A stretch of 64,000 nucleotides of DNA from the NCBI RefSeq assembly GCF_020084865.1, contig NZ_CP071953.1, positions 124,001 to 188,000 of the forward strand. Direction: 5' to 3'. Within the stretch, counting starts at the first letter, position 1. Each line of letters begins with the position of its first letter. The position numbers and the translations under genes are program-made. Shown in pieces: positions 46,686-56,581 of this stretch. The stretch comes from Candidatus Kaistella beijingensis. GTDB taxonomy: Bacteria > Bacteroidota > Bacteroidia > Flavobacteriales > Weeksellaceae. The notes beneath the pieces are model-generated. The model saw nothing but the letters and a program-made list of their open reading frames with translations, did not search any database and was not told where the DNA came from.

Positions 46686-48593
46686 TCAGATCTTCTCATT
46701 CTTAATCTCCTCCACAATTTCAGGGTTTAGTAGAGTAGATGTATCCCCGAAATTAGAGAAATCACCCTCCGCAATTTTCCTCAAAATCCTACGCATAATT
46801 TTTCCGGAACGCGTTTTCGGAAGCGCAGAAACAAACTGAATTTTATCCAGTTTTGCGATTGGACCAATTGTGTCGGCAATGATTTGGTTGATTTCTTTGC
46901 GAAGATTGTCGCGGTCTCTTGTTTGCCCGTCCTCTTTCAAAATCACAAAACCGTACAACGCACTTCCTTTAATATCGTGAGGATAACCAACAATGGCAGA
47001 TTCCGCAACAGCAGGGTGTAAATTGATGCTGTCTTCAATTGGCGCAGTTCCCAAATTGTGTCCGGAGACGATAATCACGTCATCAACACGGCCTGTAATT
47101 CTGTAATAGCCGGTTTCATCGCGCAAAGCACCGTCGCCCGTGAAATATTTTCCCGGAAATGCAGAAAAATAGGTTTCTTTATATCTTTGATGGTCGCCCC
47201 AAATCGTTCTTGCAATTCCCGGCCACGGAAAACGGATGCATAAATTTCCATCGACCTGATTTCCTGTAATTTCGTTGCGTTTTTCATCCATCAAAACCGG
47301 CTGAATTCCCGGAAGTGGAAGTGTGGCGTATGTTGGTTTTGTAGGCGTCACAAAAGGAATTGGCGAAATCATAATTCCTCCGGTTTCTGTTTGCCACCAA
47401 GTATCAACAATCGGGCATTTTTTCTTTCCAACGTGGTCGTTGTACCAATGCCACGCTTCATCGTTTATCGGTTCACCAACGGAACCAATCACTCTCAGAC
47501 TGGATAAATCGTGTTTTTCTACCCATTCATAACTTTCCTTCGCCAAAGAACGAATTGCTGTTGGAGCCGTGTAAAATTGCGTTACTTTATGTTTTTCAAT
47601 TACCGCCCAAAAACGGTCTGGTTCAGGATACGTCGGAACTCCCTCGAAAATCACTGTTGTAGCACCATTCACCAATGGTCCGTACAAAATATAGGAGTGT
47701 CCCGTAATCCAACCAATGTCTGCGGTACACCAATAAATATCGTTTTCGCGGTAATTAAACACATTTTTAAAAGTGTAAGCCGTATAAACCATATATCCGG
47801 CGCAAGTGTGCAACATTCCTTTCGGTTTTCCTGTAGACCCCGATGTATAAAGGATAAATAGCGGGTCTTCCGCATCCATAATTTTCGTTACAAAATCACT
47901 CGAAGCCTTGGGATAATAATCATCCAGCCAAAAATCTCTGCCTTCCTTCATATTCACTTCGCCGCCCGTTCTTTTCACCACCAAAACTCTTTCCACACTT
48001 GGACATTTTTCAACGGCTTTATCAATAATTCCTTTCAAATCAATCGCTTTGTTTCCGCGGTAACTTCCATCAGAACAGATGATTAACTTCGCCTCACAAT
48101 CATTCACACGCGACGCAACCGCACTATCCGAAAATCCTGCAAAAATCACGGAATGAACCGCTCCCATTCTCGCACAAGCCAACATCGTAACTGCCAATTC
48201 CGGTATCATCGGCAAATAAATACACACTCGGTCACCTTTTTGGATGCCCATTTCTGTGAGGACATTCGCCATTTTACAAACGCGTTCGTGCAAATCGCGA
48301 TAAGTGATGTGCTGCGCTTCTTCATTCGGGTCATTCGGTTCCCAAATAATTGCGGTTTTATCGCCTCGCAAAGATAAATGTCTGTCCAAAGCGTTTTTCG
48401 TAATGTTCAGTTTGGCGTTTTTAAACCACTTAATTTTGGCTTCCTCCATATCAAAATCCACCACTTTTGTCCAGCGTTGATACCACACAAAACCTTCATC
48501 TGCAATCTTATCCCAGAATTTTTTAGGATTTTTAATAGACTTCTTATACTGCTTGAAATAATCAGGCAAATCGTCGATATACAAGTTCTTCAT
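46686..48593 (-). CDS. acs: Acetyl-CoA synthetase
   Basis: 635 residues. It has the acetyl-CoA synthetase features: the phosphate loop YTSGSTGKPKGM, DTWWQTETGG, the adenylation motif YYRITGRVDDVI and the lysine near the C-terminus in PKTRSGKIMRR that is acetylated in other bacteria. It converts acetate, ATP and CoA to acetyl-CoA and lets cells grow on low acetate. It is the last gene of the acid-utilisation set on this strand. The long upstream spacer contains ATTCACTC word repeats. Confidence 0.95.
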   Translation of the reverse strand: MKNLYIDDLPDYFKQYKKSIKNPKKFWDKIADEGFVWYQRWTKVVDFDMEEAKIKWFKNAKLNITKNALDRHLSLRGDKTAIIWEPNDPNEEAQHITYRDLHERVCKMANVLTEMGIQKGDRVCIYLPMIPELAVTMLACARMGAVHSVIFAGFSDSAVASRVNDCEAKLIICSDGSYRGNKAIDLKGIIDKAVEKCPSVERVLVVKRTGGEVNMKEGRDFWLDDYYPKASSDFVTKIMDAEDPLFILYTSGSTGKPKGMLHTCAGYMVYTAYTFKNVFNYRENDIYWCTADIGWITGHSYILYGPLVNGATTVIFEGVPTYPEPDRFWAVIEKHKVTQFYTAPTAIRSLAKESYEWVEKHDLSSLRVIGSVGEPINDEAWHWYNDHVGKKKCPIVDTWWQTETGGIMISPIPFVTPTKPTYATLPLPGIQPVLMDEKRNEITGNQVDGNLCIRFPWPGIARTIWGDHQRYKETYFSAFPGKYFTGDGALRDETGYYRITGRVDDVIIVSGHNLGTAPIEDSINLHPAVAESAIVGYPHDIKGSALYGFVILKEDGQTRDRDNLRKEINQIIADTIGPIAKLDKIQFVSALPKTRSGKIMRRILRKIAEGDFSNFGDTSTLLNPEIVEEIKNEKI

Positions 48594-49140
48594 AATATAT
48601 TTTTTAGTTATTTTTTCTAGTTTCTAGTTTCAAGTTCAACTCAGTTATTCACTCATTTACTCATTCACTCATTCACTCATTCACAATTCAGTATTCCTCT
48701 CTCAAAGTCTCCAACGCTCCAACTTTTTTTTAGGAGCCGGGAATCTGCTTTCCGCTCATACTCCTCACTCCAACGCTTTTGCCATCGCTTGTTGCGGGGT
48801 AACCGCTGCAAGCAGGGCTATGAATGCAGTCCGTCATTACGAGGGTTGAAGCAAAGCGAAATGACGAATCAATCTGCTGAAATTTTTTTCAATTTTATTA
48901 ATGCATTATCTTTTCATATACCTTCAGGGTTTTAAAAACCTTGTAGGTTTCTTGAATCACATTTAAATTCTGTTTTTTACATAGCGCTCCTACGGAGCGC
49001 CCCATTATAGCCCATTAATCTTTCTACACGTATATTATTCCTACGGAATAAGTTACAAAACTTTAAAAATATTAGTCAACATCAAAGCAATCTTGAAGGT
49101 GTACAAAATTCCATCTTCCATCTTCCCGCTTCCATCAAAA
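48594..49140. other. 547-base repeat-rich intergenic region
   Basis: It holds five imperfect ACTCATTC-type tandem units (about 48645-48690), a sequence with GTCATTACGAGGGTTGAAGC and CGAAATGACGAATC (48833-48868) like dispersed palindromes, and two palindromes around CTCCTACGGAG (GCGCTCC-TAC-GGAGCGC 48984-49000; TATTCC-TAC-GGAATA 49036-49050). No gene or clear promoter is seen. Confidence 0.7.
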
Positions 49141-51027
49141 TCAGAAAGAATATGTTTTAATCTTCTCCTGAATTTCTCCAACAATCGCCTCGTCATCAAT
49201 GGTGGAAGGAATTTGGAAATCCTTTCCGTCCAATATCGTTCTAATCAGTTTTCTTAAAATTTTTCCCGAGCGTGTTTTTGGAAGTCGGTTCACAATCATC
49301 ACATTTTTCAGACAGGCAACCGCTCCGATTTTATCTCTAACCAAGGTCACAACTTCCTTCTCAATTACCTTTTCCTCTTTTGTTACTCCCGCTTTTGTCA
49401 CGGCAACTGCAAAAGGAATTTGTCCTTTCAATTGGTCTTCAATGCCGACAACTGCACATTCTGCAATGTCTTTACACGAAGATACCACTTCCTCCATTTC
49501 TGAAGTTGAAAGTCGGTGTCCTGCAACATTGATCACATCGTCAACACGTCCTGTTACGAAAACATAGCCGTCTTCATCCTTAATCGCACCGTCTCCCGAA
49601 AAATAATAACCCGGAAACTGCGACAAATAACTGCTTTGAAATCTTGGCCAATCATTCCACAATCCCAACATCGCACCCGGAGCAAGCGGAAGTTTTATCA
49701 CCAAATAGCCTTCGTGATGCGCATCGAGTTCATATCCGTTTTCATCAAAAATTTTGATATCATAACCCGGAATTGGTTTTCCTGCAGATGCTCTTTTTAT
49801 TTTGTATTCGTCTAAGCCAGTCAATAATCCCAACATCGGTGAACCACTTTCTGTTTGCCACCAATGATCGACTGCGGGAATTCCAACGTGTTCATCAAAC
49901 CAGTCTAAAGTTGCAACATCACATCTTTCACCTGCCAAAAACTGAATTCTGTAATTTGACAAATCATATTTTTTAATCAATTCTCCATTTGGATCTTCTT
50001 TTTTAATCGCTCTCATTGCAGTTGGAGCCGTGAACATCGCATTTACTTTATGCTCAGAAATCACGCGCCAAAAAGTTCCTGCATCGGGCGTCATAATTGG
50101 TTTTCCTTCAAAAACGATGGTCGTGTTTCTGTTAATCAGAGGTCCGTAAACCATATAGGAATGTCCGACTGCCCAACCAAAATCAGAAGCCGCCCAAAAT
50201 CTTTCGCCTTCTTGCATTCCGTAATGGTATTTCATGGAAAATTTTAGTGCAGTTGCGTGTCCACCGGTGTCACGCGCAACGCCTTTTGGTTTTCCTGTAG
50301 TTCCCGATGTGTAAAGCAGATAGAGTGGATGTGTCGCTTCAACTTCCACATAATCTGCAGGTTCGGATTGTGAAACTAACTCATGATAATCAATCGTTCC
50401 CGGAAAATATTCGTGTTTATTGTCGATGAGTTGTCGGTTATAAACGATGATATTTGGAACGTGGTCGGTAGCCAATTCAATCGCTTTTTCTACCAATGGT
50501 AAATACGGAATTCTTTTTTGAATTTCTACACCTGCAGTTGCAGTGATGAGGACTTTCGGTTTGCAGTCGTCGATTCTTACCACCAATTCATTCGGCGCAA
50601 AACCTCCAAAAACCACATTATGAATCACTCCAATTCTCGCGCAAGCCAACATTGTAAAGAAAGTTTGCGGAATCATCGGCATATAAACAACGGCAGTATC
50701 GCCTTTTTCCAAACCAAGCGATTTTAAACCTCCTGCCAATTTTGAAACTTCTTCTTTCAGTTGGTTGAAAGTGTATTCCTGTTTTACTCCGGTAACCGGC
50801 GAGTCGTAAATTACGGCAACTTGTTCTCCGAAACCGTCCTCAATATGTTTGTCGATGCAGAGGTACGACATATTGAGTTTTCCGTCCGCAAACCATAGCG
50901 GATAACCGTTTTCGTCTTCAGAAAGAATGGTTTTAGGAAATTCAAACCATTTGATGTTTTTGGCTTGTTCAGCCCAAAATTGTTCCTTGTTTTCGATGCT
51001 TTCCTGAAACATTTGTTGCGCTTTCAT
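49141..51027 (-). CDS. Acyl-CoA synthetase, propionyl-CoA synthetase-like
   Basis: 628 residues of the acetyl/propionyl-CoA synthetase group with YTSGTTGKPKGVARD, DHWWQTESGSPM, the VFVTGRVDDVINVAGHRLST segment and the terminal LPKTRSGKILRK lysine. The N-terminus (FWAEQAKNIKWFEFPKTIL) and LAGERCD segment are of the propionate-CoA ligase (PrpE) kind. It probably activates propionate, or acetate at a different affinity. It sits between acs and a receiver protein gene, in a region of acid transport and sensing genes. Confidence 0.85.
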   Translation of the reverse strand: MKAQQMFQESIENKEQFWAEQAKNIKWFEFPKTILSEDENGYPLWFADGKLNMSYLCIDKHIEDGFGEQVAVIYDSPVTGVKQEYTFNQLKEEVSKLAGGLKSLGLEKGDTAVVYMPMIPQTFFTMLACARIGVIHNVVFGGFAPNELVVRIDDCKPKVLITATAGVEIQKRIPYLPLVEKAIELATDHVPNIIVYNRQLIDNKHEYFPGTIDYHELVSQSEPADYVEVEATHPLYLLYTSGTTGKPKGVARDTGGHATALKFSMKYHYGMQEGERFWAASDFGWAVGHSYMVYGPLINRNTTIVFEGKPIMTPDAGTFWRVISEHKVNAMFTAPTAMRAIKKEDPNGELIKKYDLSNYRIQFLAGERCDVATLDWFDEHVGIPAVDHWWQTESGSPMLGLLTGLDEYKIKRASAGKPIPGYDIKIFDENGYELDAHHEGYLVIKLPLAPGAMLGLWNDWPRFQSSYLSQFPGYYFSGDGAIKDEDGYVFVTGRVDDVINVAGHRLSTSEMEEVVSSCKDIAECAVVGIEDQLKGQIPFAVAVTKAGVTKEEKVIEKEVVTLVRDKIGAVACLKNVMIVNRLPKTRSGKILRKLIRTILDGKDFQIPSTIDDEAIVGEIQEKIKTYSF

Positions 51028-51106
51028 AATATTTCTCTTTGTTTGATTTTGTTTAAATTTGTTTGATGTAGTTTGAAGTTTTCTTCGGACTTCGGACTCC
51101 AGTCTT

Positions 51107-51469
51107 CTAACTTAAGAGTTCCTCCACTTTCTCCGTCAGTTTTTTTATGGAATAAGGTTTTGTTACATACGCATCGGCGCCTAATTCCAAGCCTTTTTTG
51201 ATGTCGGATTCTCCTGTTTTTGCGGATAGGAAAATGACTTTTATGTTTTTATAATTTTCATTTTTCTTGATTTCGGAAAGGGTAGTGTAACCATCCACAT
51301 TCGGCATCATGATGTCGAGCAAAATGACGTCGGGGATTTCGGTTTTTAAAATTTCTAAAACTTCCGAACCGTCTCTTGCAATGAAAACCTCGTAAGCTGC
51401 CTTTCTGAAAGCATATTCGAGCGTCATTACAATTTTGTGTTCGTCGTCTGCTATTAAAATCTTCCTCAT
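51107..51469 (-). CDS. Single-domain response regulator
   Basis: 120 residues, a bare receiver domain with no output domain. The phosphorylation site is Asp52 in ILLDIMMPNVDG, with acidic residues DDE at 8-10, Ser82 in FLSAKTG and Lys104 in YVTKPYS. It should take phosphate from the histidine kinase encoded 75 bases upstream. In Gammaproteobacteria the partner of the CrbS kinase is CrbR, which carries a LuxR-type DNA-binding domain; none is seen here, so the output must run through protein contacts or another regulator. Confidence 0.92.
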   Translation of the reverse strand: MRKILIADDEHKIVMTLEYAFRKAAYEVFIARDGSEVLEILKTEIPDVILLDIMMPNVDGYTTLSEIKKNENYKNIKVIFLSAKTGESDIKKGLELGADAYVTKPYSIKKLTEKVEELLS

Positions 51470-51489
51470 GATTTCTTTCTATTAATTTA

Positions 51490-51585
51490 TTTTATTTCGC
51501 CCTTTCAGGGCTTATTTCACATTCCTATTTTATTTCAAAGGGCTTCACCCTTTGCTGTTGATTTCGCCACTTCGTGGCTTGATAA
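51490..51585 (-). repeat. Dispersed repeat overlapping the 3' end of the histidine kinase gene
   Basis: On the minus strand the sequence reads AAGCCACGAAGTGGCGAAAT then CAACAGCAAAGGGTGAAGCC and CTTTGAAATAAA. This is the same family as the repeat at 43566-43830 in opposite orientation. It supplies the last residues and stop of the kinase gene (51545-51580). Confidence 0.85.
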
Positions 51586-54265
51586 TATCTTCTTCCAACT
51601 GCAACTTTGCATTTTTAGACTTCAAAATAATCTCGAATGTTACCCCAATCTCCTTGTTTTTTGCCAAAATCTTTCCGCCGTGTGCATTGATGATGTTTTT
51701 GCAAATGGCGAGTCCAAGTCCGCTACCAATAGGTTTTCTTAGATTTTGGTTTTTAGATTGGTAGAATTTATCAAAAACGTATTCCAAATCTTCTTCAGGT
51801 ATGGATTTTCCGGTGTTGAAAATGGAGATTTTCAGTTCGCCGTCTTTTTCTTGGAATTTGGTTTGAATCATTCCTTGCTCGTTCGTGAATTTTAGGGCGT
51901 TTCCGAGGATGTTTTGGAACACTTGAATCATTTTATTTTCATCAAATTCAAATAGTTCATTTTGAAGTAAATTAACTTCGGAGTGATGAAGATGCTTTTG
52001 TTCAAACAGGTTCTGAAGCGGTTTGTACGCTTTGTGATAGGTGGTGATTATGTTATTTTTGTCAATATTGAGGACAACAGAACCTGCTTCCAACTTGTCA
52101 AGGTAGAGAATATCGTTGATGATTTCAGCCAATCGGTCGCTTTCGGAAATGATGTTTTCCAGAAAATCTTTTTTAATTTCTTGTGGCATTTCATCGTCGT
52201 CCAAAAGAATTTCACTTGTAGCGCGAATCGCAGTTATTGGGGTGCGAAGTTCGTGAGCAACGCTGTCGAGAAATTCGTCTTTTTGTTGGTCTTTAATGAC
52301 TAAATTCTCGTTGGCGTTTTGAAGGTCTTCGGAAAGTTTTCGTAATTGATGCGATTGTTCGGTCAATTGTTTGTTGATGGAAATATTTTCCTTGCTTTCT
52401 TCCAAAATTTTCAACACTTCGGGAAGCGAAATTTTATCTTCTTTGGTTACGCCTTCAATCAAAATTTTTGCGGAGGCAGTTCCAATTCTTCCACTCAATA
52501 AATTTTCGGAAAACTTGATGAAACGGGCATCTGCAATGTCATTCTTTTCAGTAATGTTGTATTTTAAATTAAAAATTTTCAGCGCCTGTTTTGTTTTTTG
52601 CTCGCCTAAAAAACGGTTCAAAATCTTTTGAATATCAGAAACATTGGCGGTTCCTCTCCATATATAGGCGTTTTCGTGATTTCTGATGTAATCGTCGATA
52701 TCGGCATAAATTTCGGCGTAATTTCTTTCGCGATAAGTTCCTATTGTGTTGACAGAAACCAGTGTAAAAATCGAAAAATTAACCAAAATACTCCAGAAAA
52801 AAGTATTGGTAATCGGCGACAGATAAGGAATTCTGAAAAAACTTAAAAAACTGTCCTGATAGAACGCCATTTCTTTAATATCAGCAAAATAATTAGGCAA
52901 AATCAGGTTGAAATAGCAAATCAAAACTCCTGCAATAATGCCCGAAAGTGCACCTGCATACGTTCCGCGACGCCAAAAAATCGCACCAAAAAACGACGGT
53001 GCCAATTGAGAAACCAACACGAACGAAACCAAACCAATGGAAAATAGGGAAGAGGAATTCATTAAATATTTATAAAACATAAATGCCATCATAATCATCA
53101 GTAAAATACTGACTTTCCTAATGTTGACGATAGTTTTGGTATTGATGGTGTCGGATTTTATCTTAAAATTCTCCAACCAACCGTAAGGAATAATCAAGTT
53201 GTTGGAAAGCATTACCGAAAGTGCAATACTCGACAAAATTATCATTGAAATGGCTGAACTGATGCCGCCCAAAAACACCAAAATCGAGATAAAATAATTT
53301 CCAAATTTTTGCGGAATAAGTATGGAAAACATTTCAGGATTTACCACTTCGTTTTGAAACAGAACTTTTCCGCCCCAAGCAACTGGGAAGACAAAAAAGT
53401 TGAAAACCAGCATATACAAAGGGAATAACCAAATGGCGGTGCGAATGTGTTTTTCTTTTCGGTTTTCTACAATTGCGGTGTGAAATTGTCTAGGCAACAC
53501 AAAAATTGCAGACATTGAAAGCAGCAAAAGAAGAAACCAATTGTAGCCTGTTTCGAGATTTTTAAAGGTATTTTTTTCAACAAAATCAGGAAGTTTTGAG
53601 GCCTGACTGTAAATATCTCCAAAACCGTTGAACACGCCATAAACAACATAAATTCCGAGAATAGAAAAGAATAAAATTTTCAAAAAACTTTCCACGGCAA
53701 CAGCGGAAATGATTCCCAAACGTTTTTCGGATGCGTCAACATAACGCGTTCCGTAATACGAAGAAAAAAGTGCAATGATGATGACGACGTAAGTTGCGGT
53801 ATCCAGAAAAATATTTTCTGTTGTGGGTGTTTGGGTAATTTGATGAAAAGTATCGGAAATCGCCTTAATCTGAAGTCCGATGTAGGGAATAATCGCGAGA
53901 ATACACACCAAAGCAACCAACGCTCCCAAAGAACGCCCGTTTCCATACCGTAACGAGATGAAATCGGCAATACTTGCAATTTTATTGACGCGGGCAATTC
54001 TCACAATTTTGGTATTAATGTAAATCCACGCAGGAATGATGATGACAGGTCCAATGTAAACCGCCATATATTCTAATCCTGAATTGGCGGCAACTCCGAT
54101 GCTTCCGTAATACGTCCACGCAGTGCAATAGACCGCGAGCGAAAGAGCGTAGATGTAAGGATTATTGGTCCAAAAATTACTCCTCTTCTTCTCTGCCCAG
54201 AAAGCAATGAAGAACAAAAGCCCCAAATAGAGGATAATCAGCCCAAATAATACCGAACTACTCAT
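51545..54265 (-). CDS. Hybrid sodium:solute symporter-histidine kinase, CrbS/CbrA type
   Basis: 906 residues. Residues 1-510 are an SSS-family transport-like domain of about 13 helices (FWAEKKRSNFWTNNPYIYAL, YCTAWTYYGSIGVAANSG). A STAC-type linker spans about 515-625 (FSENLLSGRIGTASAKILIE). The kinase part has His671 in HELRTPITAIRATSEIL, an N box near 787-795 and G box GSGLGLAICK near 847. The kinase probably senses a carboxylate or its transport and drives acetate genes. Its last residues (KPRSGEINSKG) and stop are encoded by a dispersed repeat. It overlaps the small upstream gene by 8 bases. Confidence 0.92.
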   Translation of the reverse strand: MSSSVLFGLIILYLGLLFFIAFWAEKKRSNFWTNNPYIYALSLAVYCTAWTYYGSIGVAANSGLEYMAVYIGPVIIIPAWIYINTKIVRIARVNKIASIADFISLRYGNGRSLGALVALVCILAIIPYIGLQIKAISDTFHQITQTPTTENIFLDTATYVVIIIALFSSYYGTRYVDASEKRLGIISAVAVESFLKILFFSILGIYVVYGVFNGFGDIYSQASKLPDFVEKNTFKNLETGYNWFLLLLLSMSAIFVLPRQFHTAIVENRKEKHIRTAIWLFPLYMLVFNFFVFPVAWGGKVLFQNEVVNPEMFSILIPQKFGNYFISILVFLGGISSAISMIILSSIALSVMLSNNLIIPYGWLENFKIKSDTINTKTIVNIRKVSILLMIMMAFMFYKYLMNSSSLFSIGLVSFVLVSQLAPSFFGAIFWRRGTYAGALSGIIAGVLICYFNLILPNYFADIKEMAFYQDSFLSFFRIPYLSPITNTFFWSILVNFSIFTLVSVNTIGTYRERNYAEIYADIDDYIRNHENAYIWRGTANVSDIQKILNRFLGEQKTKQALKIFNLKYNITEKNDIADARFIKFSENLLSGRIGTASAKILIEGVTKEDKISLPEVLKILEESKENISINKQLTEQSHQLRKLSEDLQNANENLVIKDQQKDEFLDSVAHELRTPITAIRATSEILLDDDEMPQEIKKDFLENIISESDRLAEIINDILYLDKLEAGSVVLNIDKNNIITTYHKAYKPLQNLFEQKHLHHSEVNLLQNELFEFDENKMIQVFQNILGNALKFTNEQGMIQTKFQEKDGELKISIFNTGKSIPEEDLEYVFDKFYQSKNQNLRKPIGSGLGLAICKNIINAHGGKILAKNKEIGVTFEIILKSKNAKLQLEEDIIKPRSGEINSKG

Positions 54266-54452
54266 CGAATTTTTTAAAAATCAAAAGGGAAAAAATACTC
54301 GAAGCCAACCAAATCGCAAAAATATAAACATAAATAAGTGGCAGTCCGAAAGTTTCCTTTGCATTATTAAACAAAAGCAAAACCGGTGCATTGAACATTA
54401 TGAATAATGCTATACTCAATACCACCAGTTTTTGCTTGTGTCTCTTTTTCAT
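54258..54452 (-). CDS. Small two-helix membrane protein before the histidine kinase
   Basis: 64 residues with two membrane helices (LVVLSIALFIMFNAPVLLLF and LIYVYIFAIWLASSIFSLLI) and a short Lys-rich start. It overlaps the kinase gene by 8 bases, which implies coupled translation and a physical partnership with the SSS domain. Small proteins before SSS-type genes are known in several phyla (for example DUF485 and DUF4212 partners), but I cannot place this one in a family. Confidence 0.75.
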   Translation of the reverse strand: MKKRHKQKLVVLSIALFIMFNAPVLLLFNNAKETFGLPLIYVYIFAIWLASSIFSLLIFKKFDE

Positions 54453-54553
54453 AAGTGATGAATGATAATTGATAAATGATTTATCAATTTTTACATGATT
54501 TTAAAATGATGATTGACAATGTTTTGCATCATTTATCAACCATCATCTATGAT

Positions 54554-54781
54554 TTATTTTTTGTCAGCAGAATATTCTCCTGTTAAAGAATACCAACCGA
54601 AAACCGCTAATCCACCGACAATTATCGGCATCAGAATCGTGAGAATGATCCAGCCGAAAACGTGGTCTTCCTGTTTGTCGGACATCACTTTTGGAATTCC
54701 AAAATCGGTGAATCCGAAGTAAGCAACCACGACTGCTAAAAGTAACCAAACAATTCCTAATATTTTTTTTATTGAATCCAT
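54554..54781 (-). CDS. Small two-helix membrane protein after the MFS transporter
   Basis: 75 residues with two membrane helices (ILGIVWLLLAVVVAYFGFTD and WIILTILMPIIVGGLAVFGW). It resembles small Bacteroidota proteins found beside MFS carboxylate transporters (DUF6814-like from memory). It follows the MHS transporter gene by 112 bases and precedes a spacer of TGATAAAT-type word repeats. It may stabilise the transporter. Function unknown. Confidence 0.7.
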   Translation of the reverse strand: MDSIKKILGIVWLLLAVVVAYFGFTDFGIPKVMSDKQEDHVFGWIILTILMPIIVGGLAVFGWYSLTGEYSADKK

Positions 54782-54893
54782 TTTTTTGTTTTTTAAAGTT
54801 AATAAATTTTTTTGGCTTAGATGCGGGAATCGGGCGGATGGAAGTTAATTTCGCACTGCTATTTTTTCCATCTTACAGCGCCTTTCTTCCAAT

Positions 54894-56491
54894 CTAAACT
54901 ACATCTTCGTCGAGATTACTGTTTTTGGTTTTCAAATAAATAGTTCCGATCACCAAACAAACTCCCGCAACCACAATCGGATACCAAAGTCCTTGCAAGA
55001 ACCATTCTGCGTGACCAGAAGATTTTGCAGATGTTACCAAATAAGTAGCAACTGCAGGTAGCAATCCACCGAATACCCCGTTACCAATATGATAAGGAAG
55101 AGACATGGAAGTGTAGCGAATTCTCACAGGGAACATCTCCACCAAGAATGCCGCAATGGGACCATAAACCATCGTCACAAAAACGACTTGAATAAATACC
55201 ATTAAAATCAAAAGCCAGCGAGTATCTGCATTCACGGTAATTGCTTCTTTTACGACAGGTGTTTGAGGTTTTCCGTCTATCATAATGGGCCCACTTGCTG
55301 ACCAATGAACGATGCTGTCTTTCTTCATTGAAAATCCGTCGGTAAAAACTTTTTCAGTATGGAAAGTGATGATGCTGTCTGTCGCAATTTTTTCGTGAAC
55401 TTTCGCCGTTCTTTTTTCTGTTAATCCATCTTTAGTAACTTCTTTTCCTTGAATTTCTACCGAATGATACATGGTTTTATAAATCGGCCGATATGCTATG
55501 ATTGCGAGTAACATTCCAATCATCATAATTGGTTTTCTACCAACTTTATCAGAAAGCCAACCGAATAAAACGAATAGCGGCGTTCCTAAAAATAATGCAA
55601 GTGCCATCATGGAATCTACTTGTGCAGACTCGATGTTCATTACTTTTTGCATGAAACTCATGGCGTAGAATTGTCCGGTGTACCAAACTACACCTTGTCC
55701 CATCACTGCTCCGAAAAGTGCGAGTAACACGAATTTGAAATTGAATTTATTCCCGAAACTTTCCTTTAAAGGATTAGTTGAAGTTTTTCCTTCTTTTTTG
55801 GCTTTTGCGAAAAGCGGAGATTCCTTCATATTTCTTCTGATGACATAAGATACTCCCACCATCAAAATGGAAATCCAAAAAGGAATTCTCCAACCCCAAT
55901 TGTCGAATTCTTCAGCAGTTAGGGAAGTTTTCGTAACTAAAATTACAATGAGCGAAATGAAAAGTCCTGCAGTCGCCGTGGTTTGAATCCAAGAAGTCCA
56001 ATATCCGCGACGGTGAGGTTGAGAATACTCTGCCACATAAGTTGCAGCGCCTCCGTATTCTCCACCGAGAGCCAAACCTTGAAGCAATCTTAAAATCAAA
56101 ACCAAAACAGGTGCAACAAATCCGATGGTTTCATAACTTGGAACGCAACCGATTAGGAATGTGGAGAATCCCATAATTAAAAGCGTTACCAGGAAGGTAT
56201 ATTTTCTACCGATAATATCCCCTAATCTTCCAAAAAACAATGCTCCGAAAGGTCTTACCACAAATCCCGCTGCGAAAGTTGCGAGTGTGGAAAGAAACGC
56301 CGCTGTCGGATTATCAGCAGGGAAAAATTTAGTTGCGAGAACCACCGCCAAACTTCCGAAGATGTAGAAATCATACCATTCAATCAGTGTTCAAGAGATG
56401 AAGCCATGATCACGCCCCAAATCGTTCTGTTTTTTTGCTTCTCTTCAACATAAGCGTCGTGCTCCTGTTGACTGTTAAACTTTTTAGCCAT
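54894..56491 (-). pseudogene. MHS-family MFS transporter, interrupted by a one-base deletion
   Basis: The natural start is ATG 56491 (MAKKFNSQQEHDAYVEEKQK, NRTIWGVIMASSL). At about 56392 one base is missing: the text now reads SSLEH and a stop, whereas restoring one G gives SSLGTLIEWYDFYIFGSLAV, the standard metabolite:H+ symporter N-terminus. The remaining frame (485 residues) runs to 54894 with GRLGDIIGRKYTFLVTLLIM and LQGLALGGEYGGAATYVAEY. The repaired protein would be 532 residues with 12 helices and a large loop near residues 290-380. As it stands the first helix is lost. The substrate is probably a carboxylate. Confidence 0.8.
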
Positions 56492-56581
56492 AATATTTTA
56501 GTTTTGTTTAAATTAAATTTAAGATTGAAAGATGGGAGCGGGAAGTGGGAAGACTTCCATCCTCCAGCTTCAGGAATCCCT

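Noticed and set aside
48594..49140. Possible CRISPR-like array because of regular short repeats
   Set aside because: The units are adjacent 8-base words without spacers, and no cas genes are nearby.
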